Part shown: piece after piece, positions 54,302 through 64,000 of the stretch
Numbering within the stretch: position 1 is the first letter of the stretch
Layout: the number at the start of each line of letters is the position of its first letter
NCBI RefSeq assembly: GCF_004564275.1
Contig: NZ_SPDV01000004.1
Location: 25,195 to 89,194, forward strand
Length of the DNA stretch: 64,000 nt
Direction: 5' to 3'
Source: Sphingomonas parva (ex Maeng et al. 2020)
Lineage (GTDB): Bacteria > Pseudomonadota > Alphaproteobacteria > Sphingomonadales > Sphingomonadaceae
Made by a program: the position numbers and the translations under genes
The notes under the pieces: model-generated
Databases searched by the model: none
Told to the model about the DNA's origin: nothing
What the model saw: the letters and a program-made list of their open reading frames with translations, nothing else

Positions 54302-57300
54302 TCAGAAGCGGATGCTGAGCTTAGCCTTCGCGGCATGATCGCGGGCGTCGGCCCCGATCACGCCCGAATAGCCGACGCTGAGGCTGATCCGCGGGTTGAA
54401 ATCGTAGCGCGCGTCGAGCTCGCCGGTGACAGCGTGCCTGTCGATCTGCTGCGACCAGATCGTCCCGCCCTGCAGCGGCGCCGCAGCCAGCGCGATCATC
54501 GGCGTGGCCGTCCGGTCGCCGAAAGCGTGGCGAATGCCGAGGCTGCCGTCGAGCGCGAAGCCGGAGTCCTCGCCGCCGAAGCGGGCGCTGCCGCGCACCC
54601 CGATGGTGGCGAGACCGAGCGCCTCCCGGCCGGTGCGCACCTCCAGCGCCGCGGTCCCGCTCTCGACGATCGGATCGAAATCGACGGTGGTGACGGCGAT
54701 GCTCGCGAACGGCTCGATCGTGGCGGCTGCCGAGAGCGGCACGGAATAGCCGATCTCGCCGAACGCCTGGAACATCAGCCCGTCGCCGCTGCCCAGCATC
54801 CGCTCGTTATAGCCCGTGAAGACGGCGTCGCGGCGGACGTCGAGATCGAGCTTGGCGAGGTTGGCCCCCATCCGCGCGGCGAAGCCGCCGGCGGTGAAGC
54901 CGACATGGATGCCGGCGCCGGCGCGCTCGACCTCGGCGCGGCTGCCGAGCATGTCCACGCCCATCTTGGTCTCGAGCCAATGGCCCTGCAGGCCGATCTG
55001 CCAGCTGCCGGTGCCGAAGCTGCCTTGATGGTCGAGGCCGGCGATGAAGCCCTGGACGTCGCTGTCGAACGCCTGGCCGAGGCCGTCCGCGTCGCCGCTC
55101 CCCCAGGAGCGCACCGCCTGGAACCACGCGCCGTCCCCGTCGCCGGGCTGGCGCTGCAGCGCGACCAGCCTGTCGAGGGTCGCCTCGCGGACGAGCCGGT
55201 CGTCGAGCAGCACCCGGATCGTGGTCGCGTAGATCTCGCCGGAAAGCGCATCGAGCCCGCCCGGCAGGCCCGCCGCCCCCAGAAAGTAGAGCGGGAACAA
55301 AGGCTGCGGACTGTAGCCCGCGACGACTGCCGCATCGATGCGGTCGAGTGTGCTCTGCTGGTTCGGGCTGAAGCTCGTCCCCGCAGCGATGTTGGCCAGG
55401 CTGTTGGGCGCGAGGCGGAGCAGGACATCGTTGGCCGTGTAGAGGATCTCGGGCCGGTATGCGGCATTGAAGCCCGAGAAGCTGTTGGTGCCGAACGTGC
55501 CGTTGCGGCCGAAATCGGCGTGGAGCAGCAGATAGCTGGTACCGAACGGCACCGGCGGCGCGGAATTGGCGACGGCGATCGTGCCGGCGAGATTGGCGCG
55601 ACCGGTGGCGAGGATCAGGTCAGCGCCGGTCGCGTCGACCTCGGCCAGATAGGTCGAGCCGGGCGCGAAAGTGACGTCTCCCGCGACGTGAATGACGCCG
55701 ACCGAATTCCCCGGAGCGACCGTGCCGCCGGCCTGGGCGACGATGCCGCCGACGATGCCGTTGCCGAACAGGGTGCCGCCGTTGCCGATCGTCACCACCG
55801 AGCGCGCAAGCGAGCCGGCGACGTTGAGCCCGCCGCCGCGTACGAAGGTGCCGCCGGTGAAGGTGCCGCTGTCTCCGCTCATCGTCAGCAGCCCGGCGCC
55901 GGTCTTCTCCAGCATGCCGGTGCCGGTGATCCGTCCAGCATAGGTTCCACCAACGGCCTGGGCGAACTCGAGATTCGCATCGTTCCTTATGTCACCTTGA
56001 AGTGACACAGTGTTGCCGACCAGTCGGCCCGCCGAGACTCGCGTTCCGCCGCTGTAGCTGTTCGCGCCGGTCAGCGTCGTCGTGCCGGTGCCGTTGTGGA
56101 AGACCATGCCGGTCCCGCTGATCGGCCCGGCGAGGGTCAGGGCATCGCTGCGGTTGATGATCAGGAAGGCGTTGTTGACGATTGGCCCGCCGAGCGTGCC
56201 GGTGGTGCCGCCATTGCCGATCTGGACGGCACCGGCCGAGATCGTCGTGCCGCCGCCGATGTCGTTGCTGCCGGTCAGGATCAGGTTGCCCGCCCCGGTC
56301 TTGACGAGGCGGCCGGCGCCGGAGATCGTCCCGGCGAAGATCGTCGAGACGCCGTCGGTGCCGGTGGTGAGCGTTCCGCTGCCGAGCGTGATCGTGCCGG
56401 CGCCCGAGATCGTCCTGGTCTGCGCGTCGAAGCCGGCGAGATCGAGGCGCGCGGGCGCGGCCTGGGTGAAATTGCCGGCGACGGAGAGGGCGCCCGTCAG
56501 CACGGCCGAGCCGGTGCTGCCCTGGTTGAAGGCGCCGCCGATGCTGCCCCGCAGCGACGCGGTGCCGCTGTTGTCGAGCGTCCCGCCGATCGTCCCGCTG
56601 CTCGCCAGCTCGCCCAGATTGGAGACGCCGCCGGTGATGGTGCCGCTGTTCGTCGCCCGCGCCCCGGTGGCGTTGCCGAGTCCGCCGTTTACCGTGCCGC
56701 TGTTGGTGAACTGCCCCCCGCCCAGATTGCCGACGCCGATGCCGATCGTGCCGCTGTTGCTCGCCACCCCGGCGTTGACCAGCACCCCGCCGACGCGGCC
56801 CGCGTTGCTGAACGTCGCCGAATTGCCGACGTCGCCGGCAACCGAGCCGCTCGCAGCGATCGCCAGCGTGCCCTGCTCGATCGCGGTACCGCCGGCGTAG
56901 CTGTTCGCGCCCGAGAGCGTGAATGCGCCTGTCCCGGTCTTGGTCACGCTTCCGGCGCCCGCGATCGTTCCGGCGAAATCGGTCGTCGCTTCGTTCCCGC
57001 CGAGCCGCAGGGCGGCGCTGCCGAGCTGGACGTTGCCTGCCCCGGCGAGCGAGCCGATCGTCACGTCGTTGCCGGCGAGGTCGAAGGTGCCGCTCGTCGT
57101 CTGGGTCAGGGCGTCGATGCCGGTCGTGGCGCCGGTCAGGGTCAACGTGCCCGAATTGGCGACCGCACCGTTCAGCTCGCCGCGCACCTGCGCGCTGCCG
57201 CTGTTGCTCAGCCCGGTGAGGACGAAAATGCTGCTCAGGCTGCCGCTGTTGGTCGTCAGCCCGCCGATCCGTCCGCCGTTCTGCAGCACCGCCTGGTTCT

Positions 57301-60300
57301 CGACCGTTCCGCCGAGGCCGCTGCCCGAGGCGATGGCGAGCGTGCCGCCCAGCACCCTCGTGCTGCCGGTGAAGGTGTTCGCGCCGCTGAGCGTCAGCGG
57401 TCCCGTCCCGGTCTTGGTCAGGCTGCCCGACGATCCGCCGATCGCGCCCGAGATCGTCATCGATCCGTTGGCGGCGCCGAGCGAGAGATTGCCGCCGGCG
57501 AAAGTCACCGCCCCGGCGCCGCCGAGGGTGTTGATCGCGCTGGTGCCGGCGAGCACCGAAAGAATGCCCTGGTTGGCGAAATCGTCGACGCCGATCGTCG
57601 TGCCGGTCAGCTCGACCACGCCGGGATTGGCGACGTCGCCGCTGAGACGGCCCTGGATGCGCGCGGTGCCGGCATTCTGCAGGTCCCCGGTCACCGAGCC
57701 GAGGCTGGTGAACCGGGCGTCGTTGACGACGTTGCTGGTGATCGCGCCGCTCGCCGACAGCGCCAGCGTCCCGGCGCTGATCGTCGTCGTGCCGGTATAG
57801 GTGTTGCTGCCGCCGAGGGTGAGCGTGCCGGTGCCGACCTTGGTCAGGCCGCCTGACTGTGAAATGGTGCCGGCGAAGCTGGTGGTGCGGCCGGCGCTGC
57901 CGACGGTCAGGATCGTGCCGCCGATCCGCACCTCGCCGCCGGTCCCGGAAAGCGAGCCGATGCTGGTTGCGAAGCCGCCGAGCGAGACGCTGCCGCCGCC
58001 GAGATCGAGCCCGTCGATCCCGGTCGTCGTGCCGGTCAGGGTCACGCTGCCGGAGTCGACGGCGATGTTGCCGAGCATCTGGTTCTGCAGAGTGCTGGCG
58101 CCGCCGAGGTTGGCGAGATTGCCCTCGACCGACCCGGTCGACGAGAAGCTGCCGCTGTTCGTCACGTCGCCGGTGATCGAGCCGCCGTTCACGACGGTCG
58201 CGGCGGCGGCGTTGAACAAGGGCCCGACGACCGCGCCCGCGTTGGTCAGGCTGCCGCGATTGTCGACGAGGTCCGCGGTGACGCTGCCGGTCGCGCCGAT
58301 CCTCAGCGCACCGCCGCTGGCGATGTCGAGCGTGCCGACCTGGCTGGTCCCGGTCAGGGTCAGCAGGCCGCTTCCCACCTTGCGGAAGGTGCCGTCGCCG
58401 GTGATCGCGCCCGAAAAGGTCGAGGAGGACCCGCTCGAGATCAGCCGGCCGCTGCCGAGCAGGACGCCGCCGCCGCCGGAAAGGGCGCCTATCTCCTGCA
58501 GCGTTCCGGAGACGTCGAACGTGGCGCCGGCCGAAACATCCACGTCCGTCACATTGCTCGCGAAGACGAGGTCGCTGGCGGTGCGCAGCGTGCCGCCGGC
58601 GATCGAGGTCGCGCCGCCGTAATTCGCGGCGGCGCCGAGGACGAGCGTGCCGGCGCCGGCCTTGGTCAGTCCGCCCGCGCCTTCGAGCTCGAGATCGAGC
58701 CGCGCGGTGACGTCCGCGGCCGTGTCGATGATCGAGAAGCCGCCGGTGGTCTCGAGCGCGCCGCCGCCGCCGTCCGGAACCAGCCGATAGCCGTCGGTCT
58801 GGAAGCGGAGCTCCTGGAACGCCTGGGTGCCGTCCACCGTCACCAGGCCTGCGGCCGCGCCGGCGAACACGCCGACCTCCTTCCGCCACTGATCGTTGAT
58901 CGAATAGCCGGTCGGCGTCGTCCAGTTGGTGCTGGTGGCCGTCCAGGTGCCGGCGCCGCCGTCACCCCCGTTCGCGTTGCTCGCGCCGGTCAGGTCCGTG
59001 CCGTCCCAATATTGGATCAGCTGGGTGGCGCCGTCGGTGAACAGCAGATTCACCTGCCCGGCCACATTGGTCGTGACCGTCGGCGAGAATCCGGCCGGCA
59101 TGCTGCCGATGCTGAGAAGGTGATCGTCGAGAGTGCCGCCGTAATTGATCAGCCGGTAATAGCCGGGGCCGAAGCCGCTGCCGAACGCCGTGACGTTGAG
59201 CACGCCGTCGAGCCGCAGATCGCCGCCGACGACGATCAGATCGTTGTTCGGGCCGTTGACGACGCCGGGCTGGCCGAGCTCGTAGTTGAGCACGCTCGCG
59301 CCGGACAGGGTGAGATCGCCGCCGATGGTCAGTGTCCCCGGACTGTTGCCGGGCGCGAGCACGCCGTTGTCCGTGACGAAGACGTCGCCGAGGAAGGTGC
59401 CGCCGCCGCTGAGCGCCGCTCCGCTCGGCCCGTTGCCGACGGTCATGCGGGCGCTCCGGCCGACGTGATCGCCGAGCGTGCCGTTGAGCAGCGTCGTGCC
59501 GCTGTTCAGCCAGAGCTCGCCGGTGAAATCGTCAGTGCCGCCGGCGACGCCAGTGAGCGTGATCGTCTTCCCGGGCGAGACGCCGATCTGGATGAGGCCG
59601 CTTCCCGTGAAGACGTTGCCGACGATCGTATCGTCGGTGCGTCCGAACAGGAGCCACGAGGAGGGATCCGCCAGCGTCACCTTGCCGCTGCCGAGCGTGC
59701 CCGACGCCTCGAACATACCGACGCCGACCTTCGTGTTCGCGGCCACCGTCGTCGCGCCGTAGCTGTTGTCGCCGTAGAGCTGGATATTGCCGCCCGCGGC
59801 GCCGCCCAGCGCCAGGTCGCCGCCGCTGATCTCGCCGCGCAGGGTGATCGCGAAGCCGTTCGGATCGATCGTGCCGCCGCCGCCGATCTCGATCGGCCGC
59901 GTCATCGTGAAGCTGCCGAGCCCTTTCAGCCGCGCGGTCGCGCCGTCGAGGACCAGGCCGTTGCCCGGGCTGCCGTCGCCGAGGTTGCCGCCGTTCGAGA
60001 CGGCGAGCGTGCCTTCGGAGATCCTCGTCGTGCCGCTGTAGCTATTCGCCGCGCTCAGTGTCAGCGTGCCGGTGCCGATCTTCTCGAAGCCGCGTCCCGG
60101 CGCATCCTCGTCGATCACGCCGCTCTGCGTCGCGCTGTCGGCGCCGAGCACCTCGAGCCGGGTCGTGTCCGAGGCGATGGTGATCGGCGTCGCATTGTCG
60201 ACTCCGTTCGCATAGGAGACGACCGATCCGGTCGTCTCGATGAAATTGGCCGCGCCGCCCGCCGCCAGGTTGGCGCCGAGGCGCAGCCGCGACCCGCCGT

Positions 60301-63300
60301 CGACGATGATCCCGCCGGTCAGGCTGTTCGTGCCGGTCAGCGTCAGGTCCGCGCTGCCGCTGAGGGTCAGGGCCAGCATGCCGTCGCCATCGCGCAGCGT
60401 TCCGGCGTAGCTGGTGGTGCCGCCGGTGACGACGAGCGTGCCGAGGCCGCCGCTGTTGGTGGTGATCCTGCCCCCCGTTCCGGAGAGCGACGAGATGGTC
60501 AGCGCGCCGTAGTAGACGTCGAGCTCGCCGCCGGTCTGCACCAGCCCGCCGATACCGAGCGCGTTGGGGGAATCGGCGATCAGGCCGCCGTCGCTCAGCA
60601 ATGTGCCGCCCGAGTAGGAATTGTTGCCGGCGAGAGAGATGTCGTTCGGACCGGTCTTGACCATCGCCAGCGTGCCGCCGCCGTCAATCAGGTCGCCAGA
60701 ATATTCGGCGCAGCCGCAGAAAGGATCGATGGTCAGGGTGCTGGCGGTGCCCGTAGCGAAGTTGCCGATCTGTCCTCCGAAGCCGAAGATCTCCTCGAGG
60801 GTGAGATCGAAGCCGTTCAGGTCGAGCGTGCCGCCGCTCTGGAAAAGCCCGCCGGTGCCGAACGCGTCGGCGGCGCCGAGACGCAGGGTGCCGTCCAGGA
60901 TCCCGGTTCCGCCCGAAAAATCGTTGGAGCCGCCCAGCGTCAGGTCCGCGCTCCCGCCGATGGTCAGCGCCAGCACGTTCGGGCCCGTCCCGTCACGCAG
61001 CGTTCCTGCATAGGTCGTGGTCCCGCCGAACACGCCCAGGATGGCCGGGCCACCGGAACTGGTCGTGATCTCGCCGCCGGTCCCGGCGAGGGAGCCAAGG
61101 CCCAGCAGACCATAGATGTCGAGCGTGCCGCCCGTCTGGACGAGCCCGCCGGTGCCGAGCGCGCTGTCGGACGCGGTGCCGAGCACGCCGTCGCTGAGCA
61201 GGGTGCCGCCCGAATAGTCATTGTTCCCCGCAAGGAGGACGCTCCCGCTGCCCTGCTTCACGAGCGCGACCACGCCTGCGCCGTCGAGGATATTGCCGAG
61301 ATAGGCGTCGCAGTCGCAGCCGGTCACGTCGAGGGTGAGCGTGCTGGTCGTCCCCGCCGCGGAATTGCGGATCCTGCCGCCGGTGCCGAAAACCTCCGTC
61401 AGGGTGAGGTCGAAGCCGGCGAGGTCGAGCGTCCCACCCTCCTGGGTCAGCCCGCCGGTGCCGAGCGCGCCCTCGGCGCCGAGCTGCAGCGTGCCGCGGT
61501 TGATGCGGGTGCGGCCGCTGTAGCTGTTCGATGCGGCGAGGACGGTCGTGCCGCGGCCGCGCTGCAGGACGGCGCCCTCGCCGTCGATCACGTTGCCGAC
61601 CACCATCGTGTCGGAGCGGCCGAAGGCAAGCGCGCTGTGCTTGGCGAGATGGACCGCGCCGGTGCCCAGCGTTCCCGAGGTCGGACTGGGTGCGGACCGG
61701 TCGCCGATCGTGAGGCGGACGCCGGCGCCGACGCTGGTCGCGCCGTACGTGTTGTTCCCGGTCAGGAACACGGCCGAACGGGGATCGGTGTCGGGATCGC
61801 TGAACGACGAGTTGATGAAAGCGAAGTCGCCGCCGGACAGCGTCCCTTCGAGCGTGAGCTCGGTGCCATTGCCGTCGCCATGGGCGTCGATCAGCGCGGG
61901 CGTGGCGCCGGATCCGGCAGAGACGATGTCGTTGGCAAGGACCTCGAGCGGATCGAGCGGCGCCGCCAGCGTCGCGCCGCCGGCGATGGTGATCGTGCCG
62001 GTTCCGGCGGCGCCGTTGCCGCCGCAGCCGCAATCGGCCCACAAGGCCACCGTCCCCTGCTCGATCGACAGGCCGCCGTTGCCGAAGCCCTCGCCGTAGA
62101 GGTTGAGCGTGCCGTTGCCCTGCTTGCGCAGCAGGCCATCGAACGTCACGCCCTCGCCCGACGAAGTCTCGTCGAAATCGGCGTCGAAGCCCGCCGTGTC
62201 GATCGCGCCGCCGGCGCTGCCGATCGTGACCTTGCGGTCCGACGAATAATTGCCGGTGAGCAGCAGGCCGGCGGTCGCGCCGTCGAGCACGAGGTCGTTG
62301 CCGCCGCCGCTGTTGTTGCCGAGATTGCCATGCTCGGAGACGGCGAGCGCACCGGCGCTGACCGTCGTCGTGCCGGTGTAGGTGTTGACGGCGGTCAGCG
62401 CGAGGATGCCATCGCCGATCTTCTCGAAGCCGCGCGGCGGCGCATCCTCGCTGATCACGCCGCTCTGGGTGGCGCTGCCGGTCAGCACCTGGAGCTGGGT
62501 CGTGTCCGACGCGATCTCGATCGGCGTCGCATTGTCCACCCCGTCGGCATAATCGATCACCGATCCGGTGGTGCGGATGAAACTGCCGCTTCCCCCGGCG
62601 GCGAGGTCGGACCCGAGACTGACCGTGCCGCCGGCGATCACGAGCCCGCCGGTGAAGCTGTTGCTGCCGGACAGGATCAGCGCGTCGCCGCCAAGCTTGG
62701 TGACGCCGCCGGTGCCGGTGATCGTACCCGCGAAATCGCCGCTGCGGATCGGTGCCGTGCCGTCGATGATCAGCGTTCCGCCGCCCTGCAGAGACTTGAT
62801 CGAGTTAGCCAGGAAGTTGGCGCCGGTCAGGTCGAGCGTCGCCCCGGTATCGATCCGCGTGACGGCGAGGTGGTTGGCGAGGAACGGCAGCCCGCTCGTC
62901 CCGGCCCCGGCGCGCAGGATTCCGCCCTCGACGGCGAGCAGCCCGCCGGGATCGCCGACGCTGAGGCTGGTAAAGCTCGGCGCGAGGATGATCGTGCCGC
63001 TATCGGTCGCCGAGCCGAAGCGCAGGCTGGCCGGTGCTCCCACCGTGTTGAACACGGCGACAGGCCCGGTGAAGGTCAGCGTCTGGCCGGCCGCGGCGGA
63101 GAGGATCGAGCTGCTCTCGCCGCCTTCCCACCTCAGCGAATTGGCCAGCGTGCCGGTCGCGGTCGAGCGCAGCGAACCGCCCGAAATCGCGATCCCGCCG
63201 GTGCCGAGCGCCGAGGCGTCGCCGAGGGTGACGCCGCCCGCGCTGAGGCGGCTCGTCCCCGTATAGCTGCCGGGTCCGCCGAGGATCAGCATGCCGGCGC

Positions 63301-64000
63301 CGATCTTCTCGATGCCGTTCGGCCCGTCCACCTCGGAGAGGCCGCCGCTCTGCGTCGCGGTGCCGGAGGCGACCTCGAGGGTGACGAGATCGGCGCCGAG
63401 CACCAGGCCGCTCGCGTTGACGATGCCGTCGTCGTAGCGGACCGTCGGGCCGCTCGCCGCGGCCGAGATGCCGGGCGCGGCGGCGAGATGGAGCAGGCCG
63501 TCGTCGATCCGCACCGGGCCGGTGAAGGTGCGCGGGCCGCTCAGGGTCAGGATGCCGGAGCCGGTCTTGGTGATGCCGCCGGCGCCGGCGACCGTGCCGG
63601 AGAAATTGCCGCTGCGGATCACCGTCGCGCCGCTGTTGGTCAGCGTGCCGCTACCCTGCAGATTCTTGATCGAGTTGACCGAGAAGTTGGCGCCGTTGAA
63701 GTCGAGCGTCGCCCCGGCGTCGATCCGCGTGACGGCAAGGTGGTTGGCGAGGAACGGCAGCCCGCTCGTCCCGGCCCCGGCGCGCAGGATTCCGCCCTCG
63801 ACCGCGAGCAGCCCGCCCGGATCGCCGACGCTGAGACTGGTAAAGCTCGGCGCGAGGACGATCGTGCCGCTATCGGTCGCCGAGCCGAAGCGCAGGCTGG
63901 CCGGTGCCCCCGTCGTGTTGAACACGCCGAGAACCCCGGTGAAGGTCAGCGTCTGGCCGGCCGCGGCGGAGAGGATCGAGCTGCTCTCGCCGCCTTCCCA
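54302..64000 (-). CDS. Giant autotransporter with passenger-associated repeats (5' end outside window)
   Basis: At least 3,232 residues of a type Va secreted surface protein. The open frame runs to the window edge, so signal peptide and start are not seen. The passenger is made of many beta-helix repeats (e.g. GTGTLTLSGANTYTG, TTISAGTLA) of the autotransporter-associated repeat kind. A LDALSGEIYATTI motif precedes the C-terminal translocator barrel (about the last 280 residues, from DGAWFQAVRSWGSG), which ends KAKLSIRF with the terminal Phe. Three CxC pairs occur in the passenger. Long near-identical modules suggest recent duplication. Probable role is adhesion or biofilm formation, inferred from the family. 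Confidence 0.93.
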   Translation of the reverse strand, partial: WEGGESSSILSAAAGQTLTFTGVLGVFNTTGAPASLRFGSATDSGTIVLAPSFTSLSVGDPGGLLAVEGGILRAGAGTSGLPFLANHLAVTRIDAGATLDFNGANFSVNSIKNLQGSGTLTNSGATVIRSGNFSGTVAGAGGITKTGSGILTLSGPRTFTGPVRIDDGLLHLAAAPGISAAASGPTVRYDDGIVNASGLVLGADLVTLEVASGTATQSGGLSEVDGPNGIEKIGAGMLILGGPGSYTGTSRLSAGGVTLGDASALGTGGIAISGGSLRSTATGTLANSLRWEGGESSSILSAAAGQTLTFTGPVAVFNTVGAPASLRFGSATDSGTIILAPSFTSLSVGDPGGLLAVEGGILRAGAGTSGLPFLANHLAVTRIDTGATLDLTGANFLANSIKSLQGGGTLIIDGTAPIRSGDFAGTITGTGGVTKLGGDALILSGSNSFTGGLVIAGGTVSLGSDLAAGGSGSFIRTTGSVIDYADGVDNATPIEIASDTTQLQVLTGSATQSGVISEDAPPRGFEKIGDGILALTAVNTYTGTTTVSAGALAVSEHGNLGNNSGGGNDLVLDGATAGLLLTGNYSSDRKVTIGSAGGAIDTAGFDADFDETSSGEGVTFDGLLRKQGNGTLNLYGEGFGNGGLSIEQGTVALWADCGCGGNGAAGTGTITIAGGATLAAPLDPLEVLANDIVSAGSGATPALIDAHGDGNGTELTLEGTLSGGDFAFINSSFSDPDTDPRSAVFLTGNNTYGATSVGAGVRLTIGDRSAPSPTSGTLGTGAVHLAKHSALAFGRSDTMVVGNVIDGEGAVLQRGRGTTVLAASNSYSGRTRINRGTLQLGAEGALGTGGLTQEGGTLDLAGFDLTLTEVFGTGGRIRNSAAGTTSTLTLDVTGCDCDAYLGNILDGAGVVALVKQGSGSVLLAGNNDYSGGTLLSDGVLGTASDSALGTGGLVQTGGTLDIYGLLGLGSLAGTGGEITTSSGGPAILGVFGGTTTYAGTLRDGTGPNVLALTIGGSADLTLGGSNDFSGGTGILDGTLRLGAADAFGTGGLFQSGGTLDLNGFDLTLEEIFGFGGQIGNFATGTASTLTIDPFCGCAEYSGDLIDGGGTLAMVKTGPNDISLAGNNSYSGGTLLSDGGLIADSPNALGIGGLVQTGGELDVYYGALTISSLSGTGGRITTNSGGLGTLVVTGGTTSYAGTLRDGDGMLALTLSGSADLTLTGTNSLTGGIIVDGGSRLRLGANLAAGGAANFIETTGSVVSYANGVDNATPITIASDTTRLEVLGADSATQSGVIDEDAPGRGFEKIGTGTLTLSAANSYSGTTRISEGTLAVSNGGNLGDGSPGNGLVLDGATARLKGLGSFTMTRPIEIGGGGTIDPNGFAITLRGEISGGDLALGGAAGGNIQLYGDNSYGATTVAANTKVGVGMFEASGTLGSGKVTLADPSSWLLFGRTDDTIVGNVFTGSGLIQIGVSPGKTITLTGVAGGTDDFTGELWLNSGTTLLNGTLGDHVGRSARMTVGNGPSGAALSGGGTFLGDVFVTDNGVLAPGNSPGTLTIGGDLTLSGASVLNYELGQPGVVNGPNNDLIVVGGDLRLDGVLNVTAFGSGFGPGYYRLINYGGTLDDHLLSIGSMPAGFSPTVTTNVAGQVNLLFTDGATQLIQYWDGTDLTGASNANGGDGGAGTWTATSTNWTTPTGYSINDQWRKEVGVFAGAAAGLVTVDGTQAFQELRFQTDGYRLVPDGGGGALETTGGFSIIDTAADVTARLDLELEGAGGLTKAGAGTLVLGAAANYGGATSIAGGTLRTASDLVFASNVTDVDVSAGATFDVSGTLQEIGALSGGGGVLLGSGRLISSGSSSTFSGAITGDGTFRKVGSGLLTLTGTSQVGTLDIASGGALRIGATGSVTADLVDNRGSLTNAGAVVGPLFNAAAATVVNGGSITGDVTNSGSFSSTGSVEGNLANLGGASTLQNQMLGNIAVDSGSVTLTGTTTGIDGLDLGGGSVSLGGFATSIGSLSGTGGEVRIGGTILTVGSAGRTTSFAGTISQSGGLTKVGTGTLTLGGSNTYTGTTTISAGTLALSASGAITSNVVNDARFTSLGSVTGDLQNAGTARIQGRLSGDVANPGVVELTGTTIGVDDFANQGILSVLAGTSAINTLGGAGAVTFAGGNLSLGAANGSMTISGAIGGSSGSLTKTGTGPLTLSGANTFTGSTRVLGGTLAIASGSGLGGTVENQAVLQNGGRIGGLTTNSGSLSSIFVLTGLSNSGSAQVRGELNGAVANSGTLTLTGATTGIDALTQTTSGTFDLAGNDVTIGSLAGAGNVQLGSAALRLGGNEATTDFAGTIAGAGSVTKTGTGAFTLSGANSYAGGTAIEQGTLAIAASGSVAGDVGNSATFSNAGRVGGVLVNAGVASNSGTIGIGVGNLGGGQFTNSGTVNGGLGNATGARATNSGTITGGVSNLGELASSGTIGGTLDNSGTASLRGSIGGAFNQGSTGSAVLTGALSVAGNFTQAAPARLDLAGFDAQTRTISGAGTITLGSGTLTTGTDGVSTIFAGTISGAGRLVKTGAGNLILTGSNDIGGGTTISAGAVQIGNGGTTGTLGGPIVNNAFLIINRSDALTLAGPISGTGMVFHNGTGTTTLTGANSYSGGTRVSAGRLVGNTVSLQGDIRNDANLEFAQAVGGTYAGRITGTGMLEKTGAGLLTMSGDSGTFTGGTFVRGGGLNVAGSLARSVVTIGNGGTLFGNGIVGGIVAQAGGTVAPGNSVGVIHVAGDVTFAPGSTYLAEVDATGADLILATGRANLAGTIAVANSAPPVPFGTSYLLLHADFGRNGTFGTNSFSGFNAAYRPEILYTANDVLLRLAPNSLANIAAGTSFSPNQQSTLDRIDAAVVAGYSPQPLFPLYFLGAAGLPGGLDALSGEIYATTIRVLLDDRLVREATLDRLVALQRQPGDGDGAWFQAVRSWGSGDADGLGQAFDSDVQGFIAGLDHQGSFGTGSWQIGLQGHWLETKMGVDMLGSRAEVERAGAGIHVGFTAGGFAARMGANLAKLDLDVRRDAVFTGYNERMLGSGDGLMFQAFGEIGYSVPLSAAATIEPFASIAVTTVDFDPIVESGTAALEVRTGREALGLATIGVRGSARFGGEDSGFALDGSLGIRHAFGDRTATPMIALAAAPLQGGTIWSQQIDRHAVTGELDARYDFNPRISLSVGYSGVIGADARDHAAKAKLSIRF
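62800..63130 (-). repeat. Autotransporter passenger module, copy 2
   Basis: A stretch of about 330 bases repeated nearly exactly 870 bases (290 codons) further right, at 63670-64000. Encoded shared strings include ASLRFGSATDSGTI, SFTSLSVGDPGGLLAVEGG and LPFLANHLAVTRID. Confidence 0.85.
63670..64000 (-). repeat. Autotransporter passenger module, copy 1 (runs into window end)
   Basis: Partner of the module at 62800-63130, with an offset of 870 bases in the same orientation. Differences are scattered single bases. The repeat continues beyond the window edge. Confidence 0.85.

Overview
The window is about 64 kb of very GC-rich DNA with dense, often overlapping genes. Gene content points to an alphaproteobacterium of the Sphingomonadales: a large TonB-dependent receptor of the sphingomonad/Caulobacter type, FixLJ with a cbb3 oxidase cluster, a DUF6894 protein, and the rph-rdgB-hemW and rsmI-yraN neighbourhoods. 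No rRNA, tRNA, CRISPR array, intact insertion sequence or prophage was recognised. Both ends cut genes: nnrS on the left and a giant autotransporter on the right.

Left part (1-20.4 kb): a micro-aerobic respiration block. On the minus strand, ccoNOQP (cbb3 cytochrome oxidase) is followed by ccoGHIS (its assembly and copper-supply proteins), hemN (oxygen-independent haem synthesis), a small Cys/His protein and nnrS. Many of these genes are joined by 4-base start/stop overlaps. Upstream lie a DUF1275 membrane protein, a tandem universal stress protein, a small patch of unknown genes, and a very large multi-PAS hybrid histidine kinase. A FixL-type kinase that keeps the haem-PAS signature and its FixJ partner sit at 18.5-20.4 kb. 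They are the natural oxygen sensor for the cbb3 block, although no fixK is visible.

Middle (20.5-30.7 kb): a carbohydrate-utilisation locus. It has a TonB-dependent receptor, a secreted GH43 enzyme, a periplasmic aldose 1-epimerase, a GH5-like cellulase-fold enzyme, a methyltransferase, a FadR-type GntR regulator and an SGLT-type sodium/sugar symporter. Three AT-rich, near-identical 12-base motifs in front of the receptor, the GH43/epimerase pair and the regulator/symporter pair look like one operator family.

Housekeeping (30.7-40.6 kb): rph-rdgB-hemW, a penicillin-binding-protein-activator-like lipoprotein divergent from rsmI-yraN, a DAO-family oxidoreductase, a bifunctional class A penicillin-binding protein and a DUF202 protein.

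Right part (40.6-64 kb): an AceE/MdeB-like homodimeric 2-oxoacid dehydrogenase E1, a DUF559 nuclease-fold gene bracketed by inverted palindromic repeats, and a branched-chain-type 2-oxoacid dehydrogenase operon (E1-alpha, E1-beta, E2). Then come a phage-shock operon (a small secreted protein, pspA, pspB, pspC, a small membrane protein) with a candidate sigma-54 promoter, xthA, an AraC regulator, a penicillin/AHL-acylase-family lipoprotein and at least 3,232 codons of a repeat-rich autotransporter. Short palindromic GC-rich hairpin repeats are scattered through the intergenic gaps.
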